Below are positions 1-8,153 of a DNA stretch of 64,000 nucleotides, piece by piece. How positions within the stretch are numbered: position 1 is the stretch's first letter; every line of letters starts with the position of its first letter. The notes beneath the pieces were generated by a model. It was not told the DNA's origin and made no database searches. It saw only the letters and a program-made list of their open reading frames with translations. The DNA is from an uncultured Treponema sp. (GTDB lineage: Bacteria > Spirochaetota > Spirochaetia > Treponematales > Treponemataceae). The DNA lies in the NCBI GenBank assembly GCA_900317625.1, contig ONHK01000002.1, positions 147,129 to 211,128 of the forward strand. The letters are read 5' to 3'. The translations under genes were made by a program, and so were the position numbers.

Positions 1-1
1 C

Positions 2-919
2 GGAGCTTCGCAGGTTAATTGTGAAAAACTTAATGGAATCGGTTTTTTTAATGATGCAATGCGTTGCGGAATCAAAGGTCCGATTTTTGATGACAAGCAA
101 AAAGGTTTTGTTCATGACGGAAGTGGTCGCGAGGCTGTAAAATTTGGAATTGTTGGCGCTACAAAACATCCTCAGATTCAGTTTGAAAAAATTGAAGGAA
201 CTGCAGCTCCAAAACCATGGGGTAAAGAAACTTGGCTTTCGGTAAATTACACTGAAATTCACGATAATATTACGTTACGTGATAAACTTTTTATGGTTGA
301 GCAGGATAAGCCGGAAGAATATCTAGACCAAATGCAAAAAATGGCAATTTCGCTGGTGGTTCTTGCGGAAGGTTATCCGATTTTGCATGCAGGAATGGAA
401 TTCTGCCGTTCAAAAGAAGTTCCAGAAGATATAAAAGCTACAAAACAGATTTTTTATGAATATGGAATTTCTGACGACGGAAGACATTTTATTTTGCACA
501 ATACTTATAATGTTTGTGACAGGATAAATAATCTTGACTGGAAACGTTGTGCCGCAAAGCAAGATGTTGTGAATTACGTAAAAAATCTTATCAAGCTTAG
601 AAAAGAGCATCCGGCGTTCAGGCTTTCTACCGGTGAAGAATGTGAAAAAGTTTTGAGGTTTATTGACAACAAAGCGGCTGGGCTTCCTGAACAAGTTCTT
701 GCATGGGAACTTGATGGCAGTAAATGCGGTGATAGTTGGAAAAAAATCGTTGTTGTGGCAAATCCTTTTACTTCAGATGTGAAATTTGAACTCAATGGAA
801 AAGGAACTTGGAGACTTGTTACAGATGGCAAGCAATTTGCAGAAAATTCTTTGCCACTTGAGGACGGTTCTGTTGTTACAATTGCTACAAAAACAGTTGC
901 GGTTTACGCTTTGCAATAG
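2..919 (+). CDS. pulA: Type I pullulanase, C-terminal part (cut by window start)
   Basis: The open frame runs from base 2, so the gene begins before the window; the first in-frame ATG (base 59) is internal. About 305 residues remain. The opening residues (GIGFFNDAMRCGIKG) and the following 'HDGSGRE' match the region after the catalytic core of GH13 pullulanases, where the family reads 'GFFNDRIRDALRG'. 'SVNYTEIHDNITLRDKL' is the conserved 'Y.E.HDN.TL.D' block carrying the transition-state-stabilising His-Asp. The last ~80 residues form the usual C-terminal beta domain. The enzyme cleaves alpha-1,6 bonds in pullulan, starch or glycogen limit dextrins. No secretion signal can be judged because the N-terminus is missing. 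Glycogen debranching enzyme of the same family is the main alternative. Confidence 0.85.
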   Translation, partial: GASQVNCEKLNGIGFFNDAMRCGIKGPIFDDKQKGFVHDGSGREAVKFGIVGATKHPQIQFEKIEGTAAPKPWGKETWLSVNYTEIHDNITLRDKLFMVEQDKPEEYLDQMQKMAISLVVLAEGYPILHAGMEFCRSKEVPEDIKATKQIFYEYGISDDGRHFILHNTYNVCDRINNLDWKRCAAKQDVVNYVKNLIKLRKEHPAFRLSTGEECEKVLRFIDNKAAGLPEQVLAWELDGSKCGDSWKKIVVVANPFTSDVKFELNGKGTWRLVTDGKQFAENSLPLEDGSVVTIATKTVAVYALQ

Positions 920-933
920 TTTTTTGATTGAAT

Positions 934-975
934 TTAGGCTGCTTCTGAAACATTTTGTTTTTTAACGCAGCCTAA
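934..975 (+). terminator. Hairpin after pulA
   Basis: A 9-bp perfect inverted repeat (TTAGGCTGC / GCAGCCTAA) with a T-rich 24-base loop lies 15 bases after the pullulanase stop. There is no clear T-run after it, so it may be a weak or factor-assisted terminator. Confidence 0.5.
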
Positions 976-1019
976 AGAATTTCGTAAAAAATGCCGATAA
1001 AATCGGAGAGGTCTTTTTT

Positions 1020-1955
1020 ATGAAAAGAGTTTTAAATTTGATTTTTGCGCTGGCAATTTGTTTTTCTTTTGCTGCCTGCACGGATGATAATAACGATAAT
1101 TATATAATCGATGTAAGAAAATCTGAAGATTCAATGCGGATAAATGTTTCTGTTCCATATGTTGAAGGAATGTCGTATGTTAATATTTTCAGAAGAGATG
1201 ATTATAAAGATATTTTTAATATAGGGCAGATAATTCCAGCCTCAAAAAACATAAACGCATCTTATATATTTGAAGACAATCTTGTTTTTGATAATAGGGA
1301 TTATCAATATATGGCAAGATTTAAAGTGAACGGCTCGTACAAAACAACCGAATGGTCGGATGCTGTAAAACTTACTCAAAATGCGCCAATTTATACAGAT
1401 GATCCAAAACCTGTTCTTTCCAGTGACGAATGTTACTTTTCTTATGATGCGGAAACTGCGACTCTTGCTTTGGTTCCTGCCGAAGGAAACCCAAGTGATT
1501 CAATTACCTTGCCCACAGAAAGTGATTTTTCAAAATATAATCTTGGGCTTGCGGTCAGCACAAAAGACGGTGAGTATTCTACAGTCTTTAAATTGGCGGC
1601 AACTGGTGCAAGTTATACATCGGATACAACGCCGGTTTTATTGCGAATGATTTTAACGTCAAATTATTTTAATAAAGAAATTGTATTAAAAGGCGTTGTT
1701 TGTCAGCTTGTTAGCAAAAAATATCAAAATCCAGATGAAGAAGATTCTCCATTGCGTTATACGACTGTTCAATGGACTGCGCCGCGTGAAATTCCAGTAA
1801 AAAGTGATGATGAATATATTGATTATTTTACGGTGACTTCAACTGCCTCGGATGATGAAACTTACGATTTTTCAGATACTGGAATAACAAACAGCAAATC
1901 TGCAAAAATCAATTCTGAAAAAGATTATTCGCTGATTTTGGATTATTCTGATTAA
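1020..1955 (+). CDS. Hypothetical lipoprotein
   Basis: 311 residues starting MKRVLNLIFALAICF with a lipobox ending FAAC, so the mature protein starts at Cys20 and is lipid-anchored. The start is supported by a GGAGAGG ribosome site about 8 bases upstream. The mature part is Asp/Ser/Tyr-rich with many short beta-prone stretches and no motif I recognise. It follows the pullulanase gene after a hairpin, so a role in surface carbohydrate handling is possible but unproven. Its stop codon overlaps that of the convergent tetR-type gene by 4 bases. Confidence 0.7.
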   Translation: MKRVLNLIFALAICFSFAACTDDNNDNYIIDVRKSEDSMRINVSVPYVEGMSYVNIFRRDDYKDIFNIGQIIPASKNINASYIFEDNLVFDNRDYQYMARFKVNGSYKTTEWSDAVKLTQNAPIYTDDPKPVLSSDECYFSYDAETATLALVPAEGNPSDSITLPTESDFSKYNLGLAVSTKDGEYSTVFKLAATGASYTSDTTPVLLRMILTSNYFNKEIVLKGVVCQLVSKKYQNPDEEDSPLRYTTVQWTAPREIPVKSDDEYIDYFTVTSTASDDETYDFSDTGITNSKSAKINSEKDYSLILDYSD

Positions 1956-2548
1956 TTGATAAGTAGTCCGTTTACTGCAAGTTCAGCTGCACCGTAGCAG
2001 TCAGAAATATCTTTTGCGTTCAAAACTGAAATTTTAAAGATTGCCGATTCCAAAAGAGAATAAAGCATTACATTTGCGTATTTTACGCTTACTTTTTTGA
2101 ATTCTCCAGCGCGGATTCCGCGGATTATAACACAATTCAAAAGATGCTGAAGCCGGATTATTCTGCGCAAAACTCGTTCTTCTGTATTTACTCCAGATTT
2201 TTGTAGTTGAACCAAATATGGTAAAAGAACTGCAAAAAGTTTTCGGTTTTCTTCGCATTTTTCAAGGATAAATTTCAGCATTGATTTTAAGACTTTTTCT
2301 GTTGAAATTGTTGTATCTGTGGCAATTTTTATAAGAACATCTTCCAAAGTTGAAAGAAACTGCTTTATGCTGAACAGAAAAATTTCACGTTTGTTTTTAA
2401 AATAAATGTACAAAGTTGTGCGCGTAATTCCGCAGCGGTCGGCGATTTTTTGGAACGTTACATCTTCGTAACCTTCGTCCATAAAAACGTCAAGCGAGCG
2501 TTCAAGAATTTCTTCCCGTCTTTTATCGTGTTCAACAACTGTAGCCAT
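1952..2548 (-). CDS. TetR/AcrR family transcriptional regulator
   Basis: 198 residues. Residues 10-57 form the TetR helix-turn-helix: 'ILERSLDVFMDEGYEDVTF' then 'KIADRCGITRTTLYIYFKNK', the classic recognition helix followed by 'YFKNKREIF'. The remaining ~140 residues are the helical ligand-binding/dimerisation domain, whose ligand cannot be read from sequence. An AAGGA lies 13 bases before the ATG, rather far for a ribosome site. It sits 43 bases downstream of the RNA methyltransferase gene on the same strand and may be cotranscribed with it. No obvious transporter target is adjacent. Confidence 0.85.
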   Translation of the reverse strand: MATVVEHDKRREEILERSLDVFMDEGYEDVTFQKIADRCGITRTTLYIYFKNKREIFLFSIKQFLSTLEDVLIKIATDTTISTEKVLKSMLKFILEKCEENRKLFAVLLPYLVQLQKSGVNTEERVLRRIIRLQHLLNCVIIRGIRAGEFKKVSVKYANVMLYSLLESAIFKISVLNAKDISDCYGAAELAVNGLLIN

Positions 2549-2591
2549 TGGTTTTAAAATTTCCTTTTGTGCAGTTTTTTATTTGCTGAAT

Positions 2592-3767
2592 TTATTTTGC
2601 TTTTGGCAAATAATTTGTGTATCTGTAAAATGTTGTGTTCAAATTTCCGGCTTTGATGTCTTTTAGGCTGTTTGCGTAATGGCCAAAATTTTCCTGGAAG
2701 GATTTGTGGCTTGTTATGATTCCAAATTCCCAGCCTTTAAAATTTTGCCATAGAACTGACATTTTCTTGTAAAGTTCTGCGGCTTGTTCTTCGTCGCCAA
2801 GACGTTCGCCGTAAGGTGGATTGCAAAGAATCAAACCTGATTCATAAGGTGCGCTGAGTTCTGCGAAGTCGGCCTGAACAAAATCCGGGCGGATGATTTT
2901 TGCGTCACTTCCAATCGACTGAAGGGCGCGGCCTGCCATAACACAAGCGTATTCTGCATTTTTTTTGGCGCGTTCAACTGCTTCAAAAGAAATGTCCGAG
3001 CCGGTAATTCTGACTTCTACATCAGTGCGGATTTTTTCTGCTTCTTGTTTGCGTATTTCGTCTGCTTTTGCTTTGTTGTAAAAAGGCAGAGTTTCCAGCG
3101 CAAATCTGCGTCCAAATCCAGGCGCGACATTATATGCGTAAAGAGCCGCTTCTATCGCAATAGTTCCTGAGCCACAGAATGGATCGTGCAGCGGAGTTTT
3201 TCGGCGCCACATCATTTCCTGTAAAAGGACAGCGGCAACTGTTTCCCGTAAAGGGGCAATTCCTCCGTCTACGCGGTAGCCACGTTTATGGAGCGGAAGT
3301 CCTGACAAATCAAGAAGAATCATTGCGATATTTTGATCCATGTAAACGCGGATATTTGATTCATTTCCGGTTTCTGGCATTGAAGACATTCTGAATTTTT
3401 CTGTAAGTTTCTGATAAATCGCTTTTTGAACAATTGACTGAATTGCGTGTTCGGAATTTAATTTGCTTTTGTAGCAACGAACTTTATCTACAGTAATTTT
3501 TGAATCTTTTTTAAAGAAATCTTGCCAAGGGATATTGTAAACTCCGTCAAAAAGCTGATCAAAATCTTCTGCGTCAAAAGATGCCATCTGAAGAAAAAGT
3601 CTGTCTGCTGTGCGAAGGCAAAGATTGCATTTGAACATTGCGTTGTTATCGCCTTCAAAAATAACGCGGCCAGGAGCGTTGTCCTTTAATTTATAACCAA
3701 GATGTTTAATTTCATTTCCAAGAATTTTTTCTGCGCCAACGGCACACAATGCGACCAATGTATTCAT
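2592..3767 (-). CDS. THUMP-domain class I RNA methyltransferase (RlmL/YpsC-like)
   Basis: 391 residues. The N-terminal ~160 residues are a ferredoxin-like plus THUMP RNA-binding unit. The C-terminal Rossmann methyltransferase has motif I 'HDPFCGSGTIAIEAA' (about 195-210) and the catalytic 'LCNPPYGERL' (about 317-326) typical of N2-guanine methylation of 23S rRNA. At this length it corresponds to the short RlmL/YpsC type that lacks the RlmK half. A candidate -10 (TACATT with TG one base before, bases 3774-3779 read on the minus strand) ends exactly 6 bases before the ATG and there is no Shine-Dalgarno, suggesting leaderless translation. Confidence 0.88.
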   Translation of the reverse strand: MNTLVALCAVGAEKILGNEIKHLGYKLKDNAPGRVIFEGDNNAMFKCNLCLRTADRLFLQMASFDAEDFDQLFDGVYNIPWQDFFKKDSKITVDKVRCYKSKLNSEHAIQSIVQKAIYQKLTEKFRMSSMPETGNESNIRVYMDQNIAMILLDLSGLPLHKRGYRVDGGIAPLRETVAAVLLQEMMWRRKTPLHDPFCGSGTIAIEAALYAYNVAPGFGRRFALETLPFYNKAKADEIRKQEAEKIRTDVEVRITGSDISFEAVERAKKNAEYACVMAGRALQSIGSDAKIIRPDFVQADFAELSAPYESGLILCNPPYGERLGDEEQAAELYKKMSVLWQNFKGWEFGIITSHKSFQENFGHYANSLKDIKAGNLNTTFYRYTNYLPKAK

Positions 3768-3791
3768 AAGCTAAATGTAACATTTTTACAA

Positions 3792-3828
3792 TTTTTGCGA
3801 AAGTGTCATTTTGACATTTTCGCAAAAA
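3792..3828. other. 17-bp stem, 3-base loop hairpin between pyrKD and the methyltransferase gene
   Basis: Arms 3792-3808 and 3812-3828 pair over 17 bp with one G-T, loop TTT. The arms contain GCGAAA-TGTCA and start and end with five T/A pairs. A third copy of the TGTCATTTTG half follows at 3831-3840. It lies after the pyrKD stop (3853) and before the methyltransferase gene promoter. It could end pyrKD transcription, though the minus-strand 3' side is not a clean T-run. Confidence 0.55.
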
Positions 3829-3852
3829 AATGTCATTTTGCGGAGAATTCTT

Positions 3853-5718
3853 TTAGTGAGCAATTCCTCTGATTTCTTCCAAGGTTTGAATTCCTTTGCG
3901 CTGCATGTATGCGGAAATTCCGTTGATACATTCAATCATTGTGAATGGGTTTGCAAATGTGTTTGTTCCGACTTCTACAGCGGTTGCGCCGGCCATAACA
4001 AATTCAATCACATCTGACCATGTTGAGATTCCACCGATTGCAATAATTGGAACTTGCTTTTCTTGTGGAAGATTTTTTATTGATTCATAAAGCTCGTAAA
4101 TTAATCGGACGGCGATTGGGCGCACGGCAGGCCCGCCAAAACCAGCTTTGATTTTGTCAAAGACTGGTCGGCCTGTTTCAACGTCGATTGCAACTCCTTG
4201 GAAAGAATTGCAGAGGCTGATTGCGTCTGCGCCAGAATCAATGCATGCAAGTGCGACTTGGTTCAATTCTGGCGATTGCGGCGTTAGTTTTACCCAAAGC
4301 GGTTTTTTTGTTACAGCACGGACTGCGCTTACAACTGTGTTTGCGGAAGAACAGCTCATTCCGAATGCGGCTCCGCCGGCGCTTACGTTCGGGCATGAAA
4401 TATTGAGTTCGATTACAGGAACTTGAGTTTTTTCAAGAAGTTTTGCGCCTTCCACATAAGTTTCTAGGCTTGAACCTGAAAGATTTGCTATTGCAACTGG
4501 CTTTAATTTTAGCATTTCAGGAAGTTCGTGTTCTATAAAGTGAGGGATTCCTGGATTTTGAAGTCCGATTGAATTCATCAGGCCGCTTGGAGTTTCCCAA
4601 ACGCGGATTCTAGAATTTCCTTGCCGTGGTTCAAGGGTGAGACCTTTTGAGGCGATTCCGCCAAGTTTGTTTACATCAAAAATTGGCGCATATTCTGTTC
4701 CGAATCCGAATGTCCCAGAAGAACCGATAAGCGGATTTTGGAACTTGATTCCATTTATTGTTACGGATAAATCCGGGGTTTTAGGGGCAGCGCCCTTAGG
4801 AGAAGGGGTAGGAGGCAACGAAGTGCCGACGAGGGGAAGGCTTTCCCCGTTCAATTTTGGTTTTATTCTTGAAGGTTCTGGTTTTGGGAATGAAAGAATT
4901 TTTGAGTCGAAAACTGGACCGTCCTTGCAGCAGCGAAGATTTCCTTTTGTGGTTGGAATTACGCAGCCAAGGCAAACTCCGACGCCGCAAGCCATTCGGG
5001 ATTCCATGCTTAGCCAACATTGAACGCCGGCGGATTCTGAGATGGTTTTGATGTAATTTAACATTGGGGCTGGACCGCATGCGTAAACGGCTGAATATCC
5101 GCCTTTTTTGATTTTTTCTGCATCGATTGCGGCTGTAATCATTCCGTGCAGTCCGACGCTTCCGTCATCTGTGGTGATTGTGAGTTTTTCTGGATGAATA
5201 TTTTCGAGTCCGTAGGAGCCGCTTTTGAACGAGGCGATAAAGTCGTAAGTTTTTGGTGGAAGTGATTCGGCGAAATTTGCGACTGGGGCAACGCCGATTC
5301 CTCCGCCGGCAATCAGAACTTTTTGGCTTTTTGCGTTTGTGGAAGCTGAATCTGCCGGGCGTGGGAAAATGTTTCCGAGCGGTCCGAGAATCTGAATTTT
5401 TTCGTCTGCATCAAGTGTGCAAAGTTCTTTTGTGCCTCTTCCTTTTAGCAGGATGAGAAAAGAGATTTCTGCGCCGCAAGAAGTTTTTTCAGCATGAAAA
5501 ACGCTGATTGGGCGCGCTAAAAGCTGCTGGCTTTTTTCTGAACGAAGCATAAAAAACTGACCTGGAAGCGGCATTCGCGCGTTTTCGCCGATTGTGTTTA
5601 TTTTTAGACAAAATACGGAGCCGTCTGGTTTTGAGCCGGATACGCTTTCGCAAGAAGCTACAGTTCCTGTGGTAAAAACGGGATATGGAATGCCATTGCA
5701 GTCAGTGATTTGTTTCAT
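3853..5718 (-). CDS. pyrKD: Fused PyrK-PyrD dihydroorotate dehydrogenase B
   Basis: 621 residues joining two subunits that are normally separate. Residues 1-285 are PyrK: FAD-binding part with 'LARPISV' (about 69-75), NAD-binding loop 'IAGGGIGVAPVA', and a 2Fe-2S cluster loop 'CGVGVCLGC' plus a later Cys. Residues ~318-621 are the class 1B DHODH: 'NPLIGSSGTFGFGTEY', 'ASKGLT', the active-site segment 'ELNISCPNVSAGG' and FMN-binding 'IAIGGISTWSD'. Electrons from dihydroorotate would pass by FMN, the Fe-S cluster and FAD to NAD+. Residues ~290-314 (Pro/Ser/Gly-rich) are encoded by a dispersed palindromic repeat. AAGGA 9 bases upstream supports the ATG. pyrF lies nearby on the same strand. Confidence 0.92.
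   Translation of the reverse strand: MKQITDCNGIPYPVFTTGTVASCESVSGSKPDGSVFCLKINTIGENARMPLPGQFFMLRSEKSQQLLARPISVFHAEKTSCGAEISFLILLKGRGTKELCTLDADEKIQILGPLGNIFPRPADSASTNAKSQKVLIAGGGIGVAPVANFAESLPPKTYDFIASFKSGSYGLENIHPEKLTITTDDGSVGLHGMITAAIDAEKIKKGGYSAVYACGPAPMLNYIKTISESAGVQCWLSMESRMACGVGVCLGCVIPTTKGNLRCCKDGPVFDSKILSFPKPEPSRIKPKLNGESLPLVGTSLPPTPSPKGAAPKTPDLSVTINGIKFQNPLIGSSGTFGFGTEYAPIFDVNKLGGIASKGLTLEPRQGNSRIRVWETPSGLMNSIGLQNPGIPHFIEHELPEMLKLKPVAIANLSGSSLETYVEGAKLLEKTQVPVIELNISCPNVSAGGAAFGMSCSSANTVVSAVRAVTKKPLWVKLTPQSPELNQVALACIDSGADAISLCNSFQGVAIDVETGRPVFDKIKAGFGGPAVRPIAVRLIYELYESIKNLPQEKQVPIIAIGGISTWSDVIEFVMAGATAVEVGTNTFANPFTMIECINGISAYMQRKGIQTLEEIRGIAH
4777..4850 (-). repeat. Dispersed double-hairpin repeat, copy 1 (inside pyrKD)
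   Basis: About 74 bp with two short inverted repeats (GGGGCAGCGCCC and GGGGAAGGCTTTCCCC) around a middle of CGAAGTGC type. It matches, block by block, the reverse complement of 24592-24666 (shared CCCTTAGGAGAA, GGGTAGG, GCAACGAAGTGC, AAGGCTTT-CCC). It is read in frame as the PyrK-PyrD linker. Confidence 0.8.
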
Positions 5719-5751
5719 TTTTCAGTTTCCTTAAAATTAATTTTTTGTAGG

Positions 5752-5778
5752 TTGAATTTATAAAAACTCGAAATTCAA
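5752..5778 (-). promoter_or_regulatory. Inverted repeat in the pyrKD leader
   Basis: Perfect 8-bp arms TTGAATTT / AAATTCAA with an 11-base loop lie between the predicted promoter and the pyrKD start. It could be an RNA hairpin or an operator; its role is unknown. Confidence 0.45.
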
Positions 5779-5784
5779 TCTAAA

Positions 5785-5813
5785 ATTATACTATAAATAT
5801 AATCTTTCTTGAA
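5785..5813 (-). promoter_or_regulatory. Predicted sigma-70 promoter of pyrKD
   Basis: Read on the minus strand: TTCAAG (5813-5808), 17-base spacer, perfect TATAAT (5790-5785). It would give pyrKD its own transcript with a leader of about 60 bases holding the 5752-5778 inverted repeat. Confidence 0.6.
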
Positions 5814-5847
5814 TATAAGGCAAACTTTAAAATTTTGCTTGCAAAAT

Positions 5848-8070
5848 CTAAAAACGTATTCCGAATCTTATTGACGGATGAAGGTCAACGGAATCTGAAA
5901 ATGAAATTGCTCCAAAATTATTATCGCGGACTTCGTTATAAAAAGCTGTGTCGTTGAAATTATCAATATGAAAATCAAATACGCTGGAAATAAAAACTGA
6001 AAATCTTCGGAGCGGCTTGAATTCCAGGGAAATTCTGGCTTCTGGAACAAAATTAAATCTGTGGTCGCCGTTTTCTATGTCCGAGAAAGCCCAAAGAAAT
6101 TTTCCGTTCATGGAAAAATCTAAAAGTGTTCGGCTAATTAAAGTTTCTTCGTGGCCAATTCCAAAATTCAAGTTGATTGATTTTCCTAAATCACTTAATG
6201 ATTGTCCTGTAAGCACTGAACCGTGAACGCGGCGGCTTCCGATTTTTATTCCACCTTCAAAAAGTCCGTCTGTGTCTACAGAAACTTCCGGTTGGATGCG
6301 GAAAACGTCTTGTTGCTTTAGTTTTCCAGTTTTTACAAGTGTTTTTGTTATTTTTGAATTATTTTTGACCGCAGAAATTTTTTCCTGCTCAAGAGTTTCT
6401 TCTCCAACTGTAAATGTGTATGCGATTCCTTTGTGCGGATAAACATATTTTTTGGGGCAAACTTCTGTAATGTATCCTTCTGCGTCGTAATGTTCAACTT
6501 TTAGCGGAATTGGCGTTGGAAGAATACTGTCCTTGTAGATTACAACAGAATAACTTTGGCTTGAAGGAAATCCGATTACAGTTCCTGTTGGAGATGGAAC
6601 AGCAAGAATCGGAATTCTTATGCTTTTTATTACAGGAAGCCCGTCAGCAATTTTTAGAACCATATTTCCGTGGCAATCAAAAACTGCACATTCATAAGCA
6701 CCATGGATTACAAGTCGGCTACTTTTTGCGTCGGAAAAAGCTTTGTTTTCATCAAGTGCAAGAAGCCAGCTTAGGTAATTTGAGCAACAGTGCATGTCGA
6801 AAAATGCAAATTCTGAATAATCAAGGAATCCTCCTGTTGCTTTGTTGATTGATTTTCCGATTGTTGCAAAAAGTCCGCGGTCTTTTTTTGTTTCTTTTTC
6901 AGATTGGGCGGTTGTTTCTATTTTTTGTTCATCTGTGGCAGAATTTTCTGTTTGGTCAGTTTCTTCCGGGTAAATTTTGTAAAATATTTTTTCACCTTGA
7001 GTTCTAAGACTGATTGGAGCATCGTAGTATTCATTTACATTTGGATACAAAGTTGAAAGAAGTCTTGTTACAAGAGAAGGAATATATGTTCCAGTTTTGA
7101 ATGGATAATATTCACGGTGCATAATTTGAGAAAAATATTTGTTTACTTTTGGAATATAATCATTTGTGTAAATTTCAGGGTTTGTGTTCCAATAATTTGC
7201 AAAGACTTTTGACTGGCCGAATTTTCCATAGTTCCATTCCTTTTTTTTGTTGTAAATTTTTAGTGGAACGGTTGGAACTATGTCTTCTGGATTTATGATG
7301 TTCCAGATAAAATTGTATTTTGGGTCTGTAACTTTTTCTTGCTGGGAAACATTTGGAGCTGCAAAAGTGTAGACGTAAATATTTTCCGTGTCAAAATAAC
7401 CTTGGTCAGCGAGTTGTGCGCCAAGAAGATTTGAAAGTGCCGCGCCTCGGCTATGTCCTGTGATTAAAAAATAAGTTGTGTTCGGGTCAATTTTTCTTTT
7501 TAAAAGATAATAAATCAGTGCTTTTTGAATCAATGTCTGAGTGCGGAAAAATCCTTCGTGAATTAAAGTTGATTCGTGCGTTGAATCCGCTACATTCGCG
7601 TTGGAAATCCATTCCGGCGCAGAATATGGAGTTCCGCGGATTGTAAGAAAAATCAGCGTACGTTTGCCTCTTGCGCTGTTGATTTCTTTTGAGGCGATGC
7701 TGAAAGCGGCCTGATCTTTTTCAAGACCAGGAGCTTTATAGTCAAGTTGATAATGAAATTCCATGTTTTTTTCTGGAACGCCTAATTTTTTGTAGACATT
7801 TTTTAACTGGTTCAAGTCTGGATCAGTTTTTAGGTTTACATAAGAAACTTCTGAAAGCGCGCAGGCAATTTTTGCAAGTCCATGATTGTAAATTGTCGGG
7901 GAATTTTCGCCGAACCAATGCTCATTCCATTCAAAAGGAATTTCAACAGGCGTTTCAAATCCGGTTTCTTCAGAATTAATTGGAAGAATAACTGTTTCCG
8001 CAGAAAGAGCCAATTTTGCCAAACAAAAAATAGAAAATACAAAAATATTTTTTTTACTTAGAAATTTCAT
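5848..8070 (-). CDS. Class 3 lipase with C-terminal outer-membrane barrel-like region
   Basis: 740 residues from the ATG at 8070 (a TTG three codons earlier is also open). MKFLSKKNIFVFSIFCLAKLALSA is a signal peptide (described, cleaved near ALSA-ET). Residues ~50-330 resemble lipase class 3 alpha/beta hydrolases: nucleophile elbow 'TGHSRGAALSNLLGAQLA', a likely Asp in 'NPEDIVPTVPL' and a His in 'IMHREYY'. After a Glu/Thr-rich break come ~150 residues of unknown fold and then ~150 residues of alternating strands ending in Phe ('SIRFGIRF'), the look of an outer-membrane beta barrel. Substrate is unknown. The gene sits between pyrF and pyrKD on the same strand; that may be chance. Confidence 0.75.
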   Translation of the reverse strand: MKFLSKKNIFVFSIFCLAKLALSAETVILPINSEETGFETPVEIPFEWNEHWFGENSPTIYNHGLAKIACALSEVSYVNLKTDPDLNQLKNVYKKLGVPEKNMEFHYQLDYKAPGLEKDQAAFSIASKEINSARGKRTLIFLTIRGTPYSAPEWISNANVADSTHESTLIHEGFFRTQTLIQKALIYYLLKRKIDPNTTYFLITGHSRGAALSNLLGAQLADQGYFDTENIYVYTFAAPNVSQQEKVTDPKYNFIWNIINPEDIVPTVPLKIYNKKKEWNYGKFGQSKVFANYWNTNPEIYTNDYIPKVNKYFSQIMHREYYPFKTGTYIPSLVTRLLSTLYPNVNEYYDAPISLRTQGEKIFYKIYPEETDQTENSATDEQKIETTAQSEKETKKDRGLFATIGKSINKATGGFLDYSEFAFFDMHCCSNYLSWLLALDENKAFSDAKSSRLVIHGAYECAVFDCHGNMVLKIADGLPVIKSIRIPILAVPSPTGTVIGFPSSQSYSVVIYKDSILPTPIPLKVEHYDAEGYITEVCPKKYVYPHKGIAYTFTVGEETLEQEKISAVKNNSKITKTLVKTGKLKQQDVFRIQPEVSVDTDGLFEGGIKIGSRRVHGSVLTGQSLSDLGKSINLNFGIGHEETLISRTLLDFSMNGKFLWAFSDIENGDHRFNFVPEARISLEFKPLRRFSVFISSVFDFHIDNFNDTAFYNEVRDNNFGAISFSDSVDLHPSIRFGIRF

Positions 8071-8116
8071 TTTTTTCAACTTTTAGATTGATTTTTGATT
8101 TTGGAGAATTTTTATT

Positions 8117-8143
8117 CCCGGCGTTTGTTTTATTTGCACCGGG
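8117..8143 (-). terminator. Hairpin between pyrF and the lipase gene
   Basis: CCCGG / CCGGG arms, extended by a G-T and a G-C pair on the minus-strand RNA, lie 11 bases beyond the pyrF stop. The sequence after it is A-rich with only a short T run, so termination would be partial. Confidence 0.4.
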
Positions 8144-8153
8144 AGTTTATCTT

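Noticed and set aside
3792..3828. Classical rho-independent terminator for pyrKD
   Set aside because: The stem is strong but neither strand has a proper T-run after it; kept only as a hairpin.
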